Assembly: GCA_014381785.1 (NCBI GenBank)
Contig: JACNKZ010000083.1
Coordinates: 1 to 49,065, forward strand
DNA length: 49,065 nucleotides
Reading direction: 5' to 3'
Source of the DNA: Kiritimatiellota bacterium
Lineage (GTDB): Bacteria > Verrucomicrobiota > Kiritimatiellia > Kiritimatiellales > Tichowtungiaceae
Each line of letters begins with the position of its first letter. Position 1 is the first letter of the stretch. Below are positions 1-7,138 of the stretch, piece after piece. Below the pieces are notes generated by a model. It had not been told where the DNA came from, made no database searches, and saw nothing but the letters and a program-made list of their open reading frames with translations. The position numbers were made by a program, and so were the translations under genes.

Positions 1-365
1 TCGTCGGTGTTGCGTTCGGGATAGTCTTTGAGCACCGCAGAAACCACGGCCCCGCCGTATGACGAAAGGGTCAGCTCGATGGTTTCGTTAGAAAGGGTCT
101 GAAACGCTTCGGGGACGTCTGGCATTTCAACGGCAGCCACTTCCGCAACCGCTTCCGCAGCCGCTTCAGCGGCTTTTTCCACAACGGCATCAACCGGTTC
201 ACTCAGGACTGGCGCGACAACCTCTGCGTCCTCGGCAGGCGCGGTCTGTTCAACCGGCTGTTCCGGCTTCGGGAAATACTTCTTTTCGAGCGCCGGGTAA
301 TACTTCATCCAGCCGAACATCAAAACCACAAGGATTCCGACGATTATAAAATCATTTTTCTTCAT
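1..365 (-). CDS. yidC: Membrane protein insertase YidC, N-terminal part (cut by window edge)
   Basis: Only the first 121 codons are in the window. The start ATG at 365-363 has a good Shine-Dalgarno (AGGACC) just upstream. The product begins MKKNDFIIVGILVVLMFGW, one N-terminal membrane segment, followed by an acidic Pro/Ala/Glu/Val-rich linker (about residues 25-80). The beginning of a periplasmic beta domain follows (ETIELTLSSYGGAVVSAVL), as in the P1 domain of Gram-negative YidC. YidC inserts and folds inner-membrane proteins with or without SecYEG. Its place downstream of rpmH, rnpA and yidD on the same strand is the conserved arrangement and supports the call. The catalytic C-terminal membrane domain lies outside the window. 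Confidence 0.88.
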   Translation of the reverse strand, partial: MKKNDFIIVGILVVLMFGWMKYYPALEKKYFPKPEQPVEQTAPAEDAEVVAPVLSEPVDAVVEKAAEAAAEAVAEVAAVEMPDVPEAFQTLSNETIELTLSSYGGAVVSAVLKDYPERNTD

Positions 366-497
366 AGCAGGTCCTATCGTTAAATCATTAAAACGCCCTG
401 TGGAATAAGTCGTGCAGCACACATTGGCACGTTCAGCACCAAACCTGCATTTCAAAACATTTCTCTTGTTTTGTTTCCTCTATTCCACGGGGCTCGT

Positions 498-785
498 TCA
501 ATCGCCCTTCGGGCTCGTTAAATCACTTTGTTCGTTAACGTCGTTCAATCCGACGTCTGGCTTCCGGCGTCTGGCTTCCGGCACGGGGTCAACCCCTCCC
601 GGATTCCACCGATGACAGCGGCAAATCCGCCTCAGGCTGAGCCAAAGACCGGCTACTATGCCATGCTTCTGCACAGCTTCAATCGTATAATCTGAACAAG
701 TTGGATAGAACCGGCAGCGGGCAGGGAAACAGCGCGAAACGCCCTGATATCGGCGGACCAGCCAAATAACGAACCGGCGGATCAT
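498..785 (-). CDS. yidD: Membrane protein insertion efficiency factor YidD
   Basis: A 95-residue protein with the YidD signature: an amphipathic N-terminus (MIRRFVIWLVRRYQ), the cysteine motif CRFYPTCSDYTIEAVQKHG (about 23-41) and a second C-x-C region ending in NPGGVDPVP. YidD is a small membrane-associated factor that assists YidC-dependent insertion. The ATG overlaps the rnpA stop (ATGA), suggesting translational coupling. Family members usually end soon after the DPVP motif. Here about 26 extra polar residues follow (EARRRKPDVGLNDVNEQ...), encoded by repeat-like intergenic sequence, so the C-terminus is probably a read-out of a repeat rather than a functional domain. Confidence 0.9.
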   Translation of the reverse strand: MIRRFVIWLVRRYQGVSRCFPARCRFYPTCSDYTIEAVQKHGIVAGLWLSLRRICRCHRWNPGGVDPVPEARRRKPDVGLNDVNEQSDLTSPKGD

Positions 786-1135
786 TTTAGAATCCCCGCG
801 TTACGGGCCAGCCGCAGCAGCTCGGCCTCTACTTCTTCATAGGGAGCATCCAGAATATTGCGACGACCGATGATGACCACGTCAACTGCTCCATCGAATT
901 CAGCGCGGTGGCGGCGAAAGATGTCGCGTAAAACGCGGCGGGCGCGGTTGCGATCAACAGCGCGGTTGCTCACCTTTTTACTGGTGACCACCCCAAGCCG
1001 GAGTGCGGCGCCCTCGCCTTCGCGAAGCCAAAGCACCATAAAGCGCCCGACAAAGCTCCTTCTCTGCGCAAAAGCCTCCCTAAAAAGAGAGGCTTTAATT
1101 ATGCGTTGTTTTTTGGAAAGCGTGTTTCCAGACAC
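782..1135 (-). CDS. rnpA: Ribonuclease P protein component
   Basis: About 117 residues. This is the protein subunit that helps the RNase P RNA mature the 5' ends of tRNAs. The arginine-rich RNR-type motif is clear (VSNRAVDRNRARRVLRDIF, about 55-73), preceded by the KASLFREAF helix and LRLGVVTSKKV strand typical of the family. I chose the GTG at 1135-1133 because a strong GGAGGA at 1141-1146 lies 5 bases upstream. A longer GTG start at 1156 is possible but has no ribosome site and lies immediately after the rpmH stop. The gene sits between rpmH and yidD, the conserved order, and its stop overlaps the yidD start. Confidence 0.92.
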   Translation of the reverse strand: MSGNTLSKKQRIIKASLFREAFAQRRSFVGRFMVLWLREGEGAALRLGVVTSKKVSNRAVDRNRARRVLRDIFRRHRAEFDGAVDVVIIGRRNILDAPYEEVEAELLRLARNAGILK

Positions 1136-1140
1136 CGGGG

Positions 1141-1146
1141 TCCTCC
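1141..1146 (-). promoter_or_regulatory. Shine-Dalgarno deciding the rnpA start
   Basis: Reading GGAGGA on the minus strand, 5 bases before GTG 1135. It lies inside the longer open frame that starts at GTG 1156, so it argues for the shorter rnpA product. Confidence 0.6.
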
Positions 1147-1157
1147 GGTTAACCACC

Positions 1158-1301
1158 TTACGCGTCGGCGACAGTCAGGCGTTTGCGGCCTTTCTGGCGG
1201 CGGCGTTTCAGAATGGCGCGGCCATCAGCAGTCAGCATGCGTTTGCGGAAGCCGTGCTTACGGGCGCGTTTAATTTTCGACGGTTGCCATGTACGTTTCA
1301 T
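1158..1301 (-). CDS. rpmH: 50S ribosomal protein L34
   Basis: A 47-residue, very basic protein beginning [20 protein letters not shown], the hallmark of bacterial L34, then the conserved [20 protein letters not shown] stretch and a short VADA end. L34 is a component of the large ribosomal subunit. The stop (TAA, 1160-1158) lies just before the rnpA reading frame, as in most bacteria, and the two genes are probably co-transcribed. A GGAG ribosome site precedes the ATG and a TTGACA promoter box is upstream. The neighbouring gene is glpK on the other strand rather than dnaA, so the usual oriC/dnaA partner is not adjacent. Confidence 0.95.
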   Translation of the reverse strand: MKRTWQPSKIKRARKHGFRKRMLTADGRAILKRRRQKGRKRLTVADA

Positions 1302-1338
1302 TGTTCAAATCTCCACTAAAATCCTAAAAGAGCGGAAC

Positions 1339-1366
1339 ACCCTACCAATTCGCTCCAAGGTGTCAA
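1339..1366 (-). promoter_or_regulatory. Predicted promoter of rpmH-rnpA-yidD-yidC
   Basis: On the minus strand a perfect -35 TTGACA (1366-1361) is followed, after 16 bases, by a weak -10 TAGGGT (1344-1339). Transcription would begin about 30 bases before the rpmH ATG. The -35 is convincing, the -10 is not. Confidence 0.45.
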
Positions 1367-1425
1367 ATCTTTTAACTGCACATTCCGGCCATGCCTTGTA
1401 CACTGCCCCCAAACGGAGGAAACCA

Positions 1426-2853
1426 ATGGGAACCATCCTAGCGCTCGATCAGGGAACTAGCAGCTCGCGCAGCATCCTTTTTGACAAAAGCGGAAAAATC
1501 CTCAGCTCCGCCCAGCAGGAGTTTAAACAGATCTATCCCCGGCCCGGCTGGGTCGAGCACAATCCTTCCGATCTTTGGGCCTCACAGATCGAAACCGCCC
1601 GCGACGCGCTCCGGCAGGCCAGCGTTACCGCGCCGGACGCCATCGGCATCACCAACCAGCGCGAAACCGTCATTTTATGGGACCGCACCACCGGCGAACC
1701 GCTACACAACGCCATCGTCTGGCAGGACCGCCGCACCGCCCCAACCATCGAGCAGCTCAAGGCCGATGGCTGCGAACATATTATTCGCGAAAAAACCGGC
1801 CTGCTGCTCAACCCCTACTTTTCCGCCGCAAAAATTGCCTGGCTGCTCGATCACACGGACGGCGCGCGAGCACGCGCCGAGCGCGGCGAGCTGGCCGCCG
1901 GCACGGTGGACAGCTTCCTGCTGTGGAAGCTGACGGAAGGCCGCGTTTTCACCACCGACGTCACCAACGCCTCGCGCACCTCGCTGTTCAACATTCACAC
2001 GCTCGAGTGGGACAAATCCCTGCTGGAGCTCTTCCGCGTCCCGCGCGCGCTTCTACCAGAGGTGAAACCGTCCGGCGGCCTGTTCGCTGAACACACGCTT
2101 CTCGGCGCACCGGTTACCGGCATGGCGGGCGATCAGCATGCCGCACTGTTCGGCCAACGCTGCACCGAGCCCGGCATGGCCAAAAACACCTATGGCACCG
2201 GCTGCTTCATCCTGATGCAGACCGGCACGCAACCGGTCATCAGCCGCAACCGGATGCTCACCACCATCGCGTGGCAGCTCGAAGGGCAGCCCGTTAAATA
2301 CGCGCTCGAAGGCAGCGTCTTCACCGCCGGAGCCGCCATCCAGTGGCTTCGCGACGGGCTGGGAATTATTCAAAACGCAGCGGAAATCAACGAGCTCGCC
2401 GCGCAGGTGCCCGACAGCGGGGGCGTCACCGTTGTGCCCGCCTTCACGGGGCTCGGCGCGCCGCACTGGAACCCGGAGGCGCGCGGCATCATCACCGGCC
2501 TTACCTGCGGGAGCACCGCCGCGCATATTGCCCGCGCCACGCTCGAAGCGATCACCTGCCAGTCCGCCGACGTCCTGCGCGCGATGGGGGCGGATGTCGG
2601 CGCGCCGCTTAAAGAAATCCGCGTCGACGGCGGGGCCTCGCAAAGCGACCTGCTGATGCAGATGCAGGCCGATTTGCTCGGCATTCCGGTCCGGCGGCCG
2701 ACAACCATCGAAACCACCGCGCTCGGCGCGGCTTGCCTTGCCGGTCTCGCCGAAAAAGCCTGGGCCCTCGACCGAACATTTGAACCGACAAGTGATGATG
2801 CCAAACGCAAAGAGATTGAATCGCGCTGGCAAACTGCGGTTTCGAAAACGTAA
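1426..2853 (+). CDS. glpK: Glycerol kinase
   Basis: A 475-residue FGGY-family carbohydrate kinase that makes glycerol-3-phosphate from glycerol and ATP in the cytoplasm. The N-terminal ATPase signature ([18 protein letters not shown]) and the glycerol kinase NQRET stretch are present. So are the TYGTGCF region and the second FGGY signature with [20 protein letters not shown] (400-419). I chose ATG 1426 because a GGAGGA lies 5-6 bases upstream; the frame stays open further 5' across the rpmH region but that part is shadow. It is slightly shorter than the usual 495-500 residues. No glpF or glpD is adjacent. The stop lies at the foot of two strong hairpins. Confidence 0.95.
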   Translation: MGTILALDQGTSSSRSILFDKSGKILSSAQQEFKQIYPRPGWVEHNPSDLWASQIETARDALRQASVTAPDAIGITNQRETVILWDRTTGEPLHNAIVWQDRRTAPTIEQLKADGCEHIIREKTGLLLNPYFSAAKIAWLLDHTDGARARAERGELAAGTVDSFLLWKLTEGRVFTTDVTNASRTSLFNIHTLEWDKSLLELFRVPRALLPEVKPSGGLFAEHTLLGAPVTGMAGDQHAALFGQRCTEPGMAKNTYGTGCFILMQTGTQPVISRNRMLTTIAWQLEGQPVKYALEGSVFTAGAAIQWLRDGLGIIQNAAEINELAAQVPDSGGVTVVPAFTGLGAPHWNPEARGIITGLTCGSTAAHIARATLEAITCQSADVLRAMGADVGAPLKEIRVDGGASQSDLLMQMQADLLGIPVRRPTTIETTALGAACLAGLAEKAWALDRTFEPTSDDAKRKEIESRWQTAVSKT

Positions 2854-2906
2854 ACGCGACGTCCCGTCGCGTTCCAGCTATTGAAAACGCGGTGAGGACA
2901 CCGCGT
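2853..2906. repeat. Two adjacent perfect hairpins after glpK
   Basis: Hairpin 1 has 9-bp arms (AACGCGACG, 2853-2861, and its complement 2865-2873) with loop TCC (GGA on the minus strand). Hairpin 2 has 8-bp arms (ACGCGGTG, 2887-2894, and 2899-2906) with loop AGGA. Neither is followed by a T-run, so they are not ordinary terminators. They resemble other hairpins in this window with GGA loops. Confidence 0.7.
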
Positions 2907-2935
2907 CTATGTTCATATTCCAAGGGTGGGGAGAA

Positions 2936-3429
2936 TCAGTCTTTGAATCTGCGGTAGCGGTTAGGCTTCTCAAACAAGTCGGGATTGTCCCGGTTCGCCA
3001 GCAACGTTTCGCGCAACACCGCAGAATCCTTGATCTTCGGGCTGACAACCTCCCTGCTCAGGGTTTTAACGGTCAAAATGCCCTCTTCCAGCGAATAACG
3101 GCAGATTTCGCAATCATCGCCCTCATCGGGTGCAGGCCATTTGAGCTGAACCAGTTCCATCCCGTCCAAAAAGGAGTGGACAGGCCCGGAAACAGCAGGG
3201 ATTATCCCCCAGTGACATCACAACAAGATATTCCGTTTTACTAAATGGCAGAATCGCCAGTCGGGCCATTGGATCCTCCGGATTCCTTTCATCCGGCAAC
3301 TTCTGCCAGACTCCGGTCAGAGCCTCATCCACCGGAACCGCCGCATCTTCTGTCAGCGGAACATCATAGTCGCAGTCGCAAAGCGCCAGCAGGATCAATC
3401 CGCAAAAAAAACCAGCCTGTATTTTTCAT
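2936..3429 (-). pseudogene. Small exported, possibly lipid-anchored protein broken by two frameshifts
   Basis: I do not recognise the family. A strong ribosome site (AAGGAGG, 3441-3435) precedes ATG 3429. The first 9 codons run into a stretch of eight T residues (minus strand, about 3411-3404). Removing one T would join them to the hydrophobic stretch CGLILLALCDC, a signal or lipobox-like segment, and to the frame covering DYDVPLTEDAAVPVDEALTG. A second +1 shift near 3165-3175, at a CTCCTTTTT run, is needed to reach the remaining frame (DGMELVQLKWPAPDEGDD ... NPDLFEKPNRYRRF, ending 2936). The repaired product would be about 160 residues. Both breaks are at homopolymers, so sequencing error is as likely as true decay. 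Confidence 0.55.
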
Positions 3430-3554
3430 AACCGCCTCCTTATCAATTGCGACCCCTGCCCTCACGGGCTCGCCTGAAAATCACTGCAATCGCCGGCGAA
3501 GCACAAAAAAACTGTCCGTTAAAAAACACGGCTTCAGGTGTTCCGGGCGCGAAG

Positions 3555-3656
3555 GGAGCGCCGCACCTGTATTATCGTCCACCGATCAGGCATCCTGCAA
3601 AACTGGTTCAGTTTGTCGTAGGAGCGCCGCACCTGTATTATCGTCCACCGATCAGG
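3555..3656. repeat. Two 36-bp direct repeats at the 3' end of the TIGR00266 gene
   Basis: Identical 36-bp copies at 3555-3590 and 3621-3656 (beginning GGAGCGCCGCACC), 30 bp apart. The second copy contains the last codons and stop of the neighbouring minus-strand gene. The first is therefore a duplicated piece of that gene's end. The 30-bp spacer contains a small inverted repeat (AAACTG...CAGTTT). Confidence 0.85.
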
Positions 3657-4426
3657 TCGCCGACGACGCCGAGCACGGAGCCTTCGCCCTGACGTTTGCC
3701 GCCGGCTTGCGGAGCATGGGCGAGGATGCGGTCGCACAGGCGGGAAAACGGCAGGCTCTGCAGATAAACCGTACCGGTTCCGCGCAGAGTGGCGAGGAAC
3801 AGGCCTTCACCGCCGAGCAGCATCGACTTCATGTTGCCCGCCCGCTCAATGGAATAGTCGATGTCGCCGCTGAAGCCGACAATACAGCCGGTATCGACCC
3901 TCAGGGCTTCGCCGTTGATTTCTTTTTTAACAATCGTTCCGCCGGCGTGAACAAAGGCCAGGCCATCGCCTTCGAGTTTCTGTAAAATAAACCCTTCGCC
4001 GCCGAAAAATCCGGCCCCCATACGCTTCGTAAAAGCAATGCTGACTTTGGTTCCTTTGGCCGCGCACAAAAACGCATCCTTCTGACAGACAAACTGCCCG
4101 CCATTTTGCGACAGGTCGAGCGCCTGAATTTTGCCGGGATACGGCGCAGAAAAGGAAACACGCTTTTTGCCCGCGCCGCTGTTGGTGAAATGCGTCATGA
4201 ACAGGGATTCGCCGGTCAGCGCCCGTTTCCCTGCGCTCATCAGCTTGCCCATCAGCCCCTCGCTCGGATTGGAGCCGTCACCCATTTTGGCTTCGAAGGT
4301 GATGCCCTCCTCCATGTAGTTCATGGCGCCGGCCTCGGCGATCACCGTTTCGCCGGGATCAAGTTCAATCTCCACCACCTGAAGATCGTCACCTAGAATT
4401 TCATAGTCCACTTCATGGGAATTCAT
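3638..4426 (-). CDS. TIGR00266/AIM24-family protein
   Basis: 262 residues, matching the TIGR00266 (AIM24-like) pattern. It has an N-terminal [20 protein letters not shown], then [26 protein letters not shown] and glycine-rich beta stretches ([40 protein letters not shown]). The family folds as a beta-helix-like or double-psi barrel protein and its role in bacteria is not settled. ATG 4426 was chosen for the GGAG 6 bases upstream; an in-frame ATG further 5' lacks a site. The C-terminus ([10 protein letters not shown]) is encoded inside one copy of a 36-bp direct repeat. Confidence 0.82.
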   Translation of the reverse strand: MNSHEVDYEILGDDLQVVEIELDPGETVIAEAGAMNYMEEGITFEAKMGDGSNPSEGLMGKLMSAGKRALTGESLFMTHFTNSGAGKKRVSFSAPYPGKIQALDLSQNGGQFVCQKDAFLCAAKGTKVSIAFTKRMGAGFFGGEGFILQKLEGDGLAFVHAGGTIVKKEINGEALRVDTGCIVGFSGDIDYSIERAGNMKSMLLGGEGLFLATLRGTGTVYLQSLPFSRLCDRILAHAPQAGGKRQGEGSVLGVVGDLIGGR

Positions 4427-4505
4427 AACATTCTCCAGATCCGCGATCATGAATCGCAGCTGCATTTCCAATCATCCAAATCTCCAAAAATCCATTGCTC
4501 TGCTC

Positions 4506-5408
4506 TTAGAATGGTGCGGCGGTGCCGATCTTGGTGTTGAGGGCAGCTTCGGCGATGGAGCGGCCGTCAAGCAGGATGGGAGTCCGGCGCTCGCGCCAGA
4601 CGCGGCGCTTGGTTTTGGCCACCATGTTGTGGCCGGGGACGATAAAAATCAGAACCTTTTCAATTTTTGAGAGCAACCACATGAGCGGCCAAAGCAGCGT
4701 TCCGAATGCGCAAAGCCTAGTATAATGGTAGAAATGCTCAGTATCCGCATTGGCAGGCGGCATGTTGTAAGGGCCGCCCGCCATCTTGTTAGCCGCCGCC
4801 TCGCACATCAGACCGGGCACTTCCACGCAACAGGATGAATAAGAAGCCGTTTCCGGCACATCAAAACCGTCTTTGAGCACATTAAAAAACTCATGCGCGG
4901 TATAGCCGGCCCGCTCCAGACCCCGGCGCTTCCAGGACTGCCCGAGCAGAGCGCGCAGTGGGCCGCCGCCGAGAGCAAACGGCATTTTGCGCGCCGCCGT
5001 GACAATCAGCCGGCCATCGGTTTTCAACACCCGGTGACACTCCTTGATGAACGCGTGATCATCCCGAATGCGCTCGAGGGCGTCGACAATCACCACCGCA
5101 TCAAAACTATGGTCGGGCGCATTGATGGTGTTCCCGTCCAGAACCTGCACCTCCGGCTTAATAAAATAAGCCAGCGCGGCCTGCGCATCGTGAGTGGTCA
5201 CCAGCGTGGTCCAGGTTCCGCCGTCAAGCCGGAGCTGCTGGCTGATAATTCCGTCGCCGGATGTAACCTCCAGACAGGTCTGGTTCGAGGTGATGCCCAA
5301 CAGTTGTTTAACTTTGCGCAGGCGGGCCTGACGTCGGACAGAACGCTGAAACAGCTTTTCCTGCCAGCGGAGCACTTCGGTTGAAAGATTCTGATCCATC
5401 GCATTCAT
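4506..5408 (-). CDS. Class I SAM-dependent methyltransferase
   Basis: About 300 residues. Motif I is a slightly variant CLEVTSGDGIISQQL near residue 45, followed by a FDAVVIVDALERIRDDHAFI motif and a HRVLKTDGRLIVTAARK post-motif. These are typical of Methyltransf_11/UbiE-like enzymes. The C-terminal third (YHYTRLCAFGTLLWPLMWLLSKIEKVLIFIVPG) contains hydrophobic helices, suggesting membrane association and a lipid or quinone-like substrate, though the substrate cannot be told. The start was taken at ATG 5408; ATG 5399 is equally possible because no clear ribosome site exists. It lies between the TIGR00266 gene and pheS on the same strand without tight coupling. Confidence 0.75.
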   Translation of the reverse strand: MNAMDQNLSTEVLRWQEKLFQRSVRRQARLRKVKQLLGITSNQTCLEVTSGDGIISQQLRLDGGTWTTLVTTHDAQAALAYFIKPEVQVLDGNTINAPDHSFDAVVIVDALERIRDDHAFIKECHRVLKTDGRLIVTAARKMPFALGGGPLRALLGQSWKRRGLERAGYTAHEFFNVLKDGFDVPETASYSSCCVEVPGLMCEAAANKMAGGPYNMPPANADTEHFYHYTRLCAFGTLLWPLMWLLSKIEKVLIFIVPGHNMVAKTKRRVWRERRTPILLDGRSIAEAALNTKIGTAAPF

Positions 5409-5506
5409 ATGAAGGCGGAGTATACGGATAGAAACAGAAGAAGGGAACAAGGGAGTTCAACGTTCTGACGGGCGGGCTAACCGTCACAGCCCGAGCCCTG
5501 CCCGAC

Positions 5507-6493
5507 TTAGAACTGGGAGAGGAACCGCACGTCGTTTTCGTAGAGGTTGCGGATGTCTTTGATGCCGTACATGATCATGGCGAGGCGTTCGATGCCCATG
5601 CCGAAGGCGAAGCCGGTGACTTTTTCGGGGTCGTAACCGACCTTCTTGAATACTTCGGGGTCGACCATGCCCGCGCCGAGAATTTCGATCCAGCGCGCTT
5701 TGCCGCCAACCTCAAAAAAGAAATCCACTTCGAAACTCGGCTCCGTAAAGGGAAAAAAGTGCGGACGGAAACGGATTTTAACATCCTCGCCGAGGAACTG
5801 CTTGGCGAAGTAGGCCAGCGTCCCTTTGAGGTCGGCCATCGAAACATCTTCGGCTACAAAGAGCCCCTCCACCTGATGGAAGTTGGCGCTGTGGGTGGCG
5901 TCCGGCGTGTCGCGGCGGTAGCAGCGACCGGGCGCGATGATGCGGATCGGCGGGGTGTGGCTTTCCATGTAGCGCACCTGCACCGGCGAGGTGTGGCAGC
6001 GCAGCAGCTCGCCGCTGTTTAGATAAAACGTGTCCTGCTCGTCGCGCGACGGATGATCGGCCGGCGTGTTGAGCGCGTCAAAGTTGTTCCAGACGGTTTC
6101 CACATCCGGGCCGTCGGCGACGGTGAAGCCGAGCGTCTGGAAGATCTCCGTGATGCGGGCGGTCACTTTGCTGATTGGATGCTCGGAACCAAGTGCGGGC
6201 CACTGCCCCGGAAGGGTCGGATCAAACGCGCCGCCCTTTTTCGGGCCGTCGGAAAGCGATTCCTGACGCTCTTTAATCAGCGCAGTCAGTTCCTGCTTGA
6301 GCTCGTTGGCGCCTTTACCGAACAGCGGTTTTTCCTCGTTCGGCACATCTTTGAGCTGCGCCATCACATCGGTCAGCAACCCTTTGCGGCTGAGATACTT
6401 AATGCGCACCTCTTCGAGGGCGGCGGCATCGGCCGCGCCGTTGGCTTCCGCCAGCGCCGCTTCCTTAATCTGATTGAGCTCTTCTAAATTCAT
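5507..6493 (-). CDS. pheS: Phenylalanyl-tRNA synthetase alpha subunit
   Basis: 328 residues, normal length for bacterial PheS. It has an N-terminal coiled-coil tRNA-binding domain (NLEELNQIKEAALAEANGAAD...). The class II catalytic core follows, with motif 2 (APGRCYRRDTPDATHSANFH) and motif 3 (GFAFGMGIERLAMIMYGIKD), ending NDVRFLSQF as in other PheS proteins. With PheT it charges tRNA-Phe. The usual downstream partner pheT is not adjacent: the next gene on this strand is the methyltransferase, so pheT must lie elsewhere. ATG 6493 (MNLEEL) was chosen over a slightly longer frame. The upstream gap to the V-ATPase operon is filled with palindromic and decamer repeats. Confidence 0.96.
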   Translation of the reverse strand: MNLEELNQIKEAALAEANGAADAAALEEVRIKYLSRKGLLTDVMAQLKDVPNEEKPLFGKGANELKQELTALIKERQESLSDGPKKGGAFDPTLPGQWPALGSEHPISKVTARITEIFQTLGFTVADGPDVETVWNNFDALNTPADHPSRDEQDTFYLNSGELLRCHTSPVQVRYMESHTPPIRIIAPGRCYRRDTPDATHSANFHQVEGLFVAEDVSMADLKGTLAYFAKQFLGEDVKIRFRPHFFPFTEPSFEVDFFFEVGGKARWIEILGAGMVDPEVFKKVGYDPEKVTGFAFGMGIERLAMIMYGIKDIRNLYENDVRFLSQF

Positions 6494-6525
6494 AGCCTGT
6501 CCATTTTCCAATTCATGGAAACTTT

Positions 6526-6555
6526 AACCGCGAATGGACGCGAATAAACGCGAAA
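6526..6555 (-). repeat. Decamer-period repeat (three units)
   Basis: Three 10-bp units related to ATTCGCGTTC / ATTCGCGTCC / ATTCGCGGTT, read on the minus strand. The same array occurs at 9644-9673 and, diverged, at 19261-19290. It sits between the V-ATPase K stop and pheS. Confidence 0.7.
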
Positions 6556-6557
6556 TG

Positions 6558-6635
6558 TTCCAAGGTTCGGAAAAACTACTGATTAACGTTTCCAATGTCT
6601 GGAAAAATCGAACCCGTTTTTCCCAATGCTTGGAA
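6558..6635. repeat. Three TTCCAA-N3-TTGGAA-type palindromes
   Basis: At 6558-6572, 6590-6604 and 6621-6635, each with one mismatch to TTCCAA-N3-TTGGAA. The last touches the stop of the V-ATPase K gene. They belong to the window-wide palindrome family. Confidence 0.75.
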
Positions 6636-6637
6636 GC

Positions 6638-7111
6638 TTACTTAAACGCCATGCCGACGAGGAAGGTCACGAACAGCGCGACGGTTTCCACAATCCCGAT
6701 GGAGATAATACAGTTGGTGAGCCCCTGTCCGGTTTCTGCAATGGTGTCATTGGCTGCAGCTGAAGTCTTGCCTTGATACCAGGCCGATACACCAACCGCG
6801 ATTCCGCCTATGATTCCCGCACCCAAAACGGCAGGCCAAAGAGCCGCCACAGAAGGATCAGTGGCAATCGAATTTGCGATCTTGTTAAAGTTAATCAGCA
6901 TGAGCAGTCCGTAGATGGTCTGCGAGAGCGGAGCCCCGATGAAAACCAGCAGAATAAAGGGTGCTGGCTTATTTTGTGCAAAACATTTTTTCCAGGCTCC
7001 AATTCCGGCCATACCGGCGGTTCCAGTTCCGATGGCCGAGCCGATCGCGGCAAACGAGAAGGCGGCTACTCCGCCCAGTTTGATCAGTGCAGTTGCTAAT
7101 GATGCGTCCAT
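6638..7111 (-). CDS. atpK: V-type ATP synthase subunit K (membrane rotor ring)
   Basis: 157 residues with four membrane helices in two hairpins, the duplicated proteolipid of V/A-ATPases. Helix 1 is glycine/alanine-rich (AAIGSAIGTGTAGMAGIGAW). The ion site can be read as Ser63-Gln64 in APLSQTIYG, Gln113 in WYQGK and Glu142 in GIVETVAL. This matches Thr64/Gln65/Gln110/Glu139 of Enterococcus hirae NtpK, with the same 29-residue spacing between Gln and Glu, which points to a Na+-binding rotor (inference). A GGAGGAAC ribosome site precedes ATG 7111. It is the last gene of the operon, 27 bp after subunit I. Confidence 0.93.
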   Translation of the reverse strand: MDASLATALIKLGGVAAFSFAAIGSAIGTGTAGMAGIGAWKKCFAQNKPAPFILLVFIGAPLSQTIYGLLMLINFNKIANSIATDPSVAALWPAVLGAGIIGGIAVGVSAWYQGKTSAAANDTIAETGQGLTNCIISIGIVETVALFVTFLVGMAFK

Positions 7112-7138
7112 TGTTGTTCCTCCTAATTAGTCGATTCG

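Noticed and set aside
1183-1425. N-terminal extension of glpK in the same frame
   Set aside because: It overlaps rpmH on the other strand; the kinase fold and a good ribosome site begin at 1426.
1366-1425. Promoter for glpK
   Set aside because: TACACT at 1399-1404 resembles a -10 but no -35 lies at a suitable distance.
3534-3737. Minus-strand frame with a tandem peptide repeat ([10 protein letters not shown] twice)
   Set aside because: It only reads through the 36-bp direct repeats and the 3' end of the TIGR00266 gene; no ribosome site and no protein-like composition.
6558-6635. Terminator of the V-ATPase operon formed by the palindromes
   Set aside because: The hairpins are short, A/T-rich and lack a following T-run on the minus strand; similar palindromes occur inside genes.
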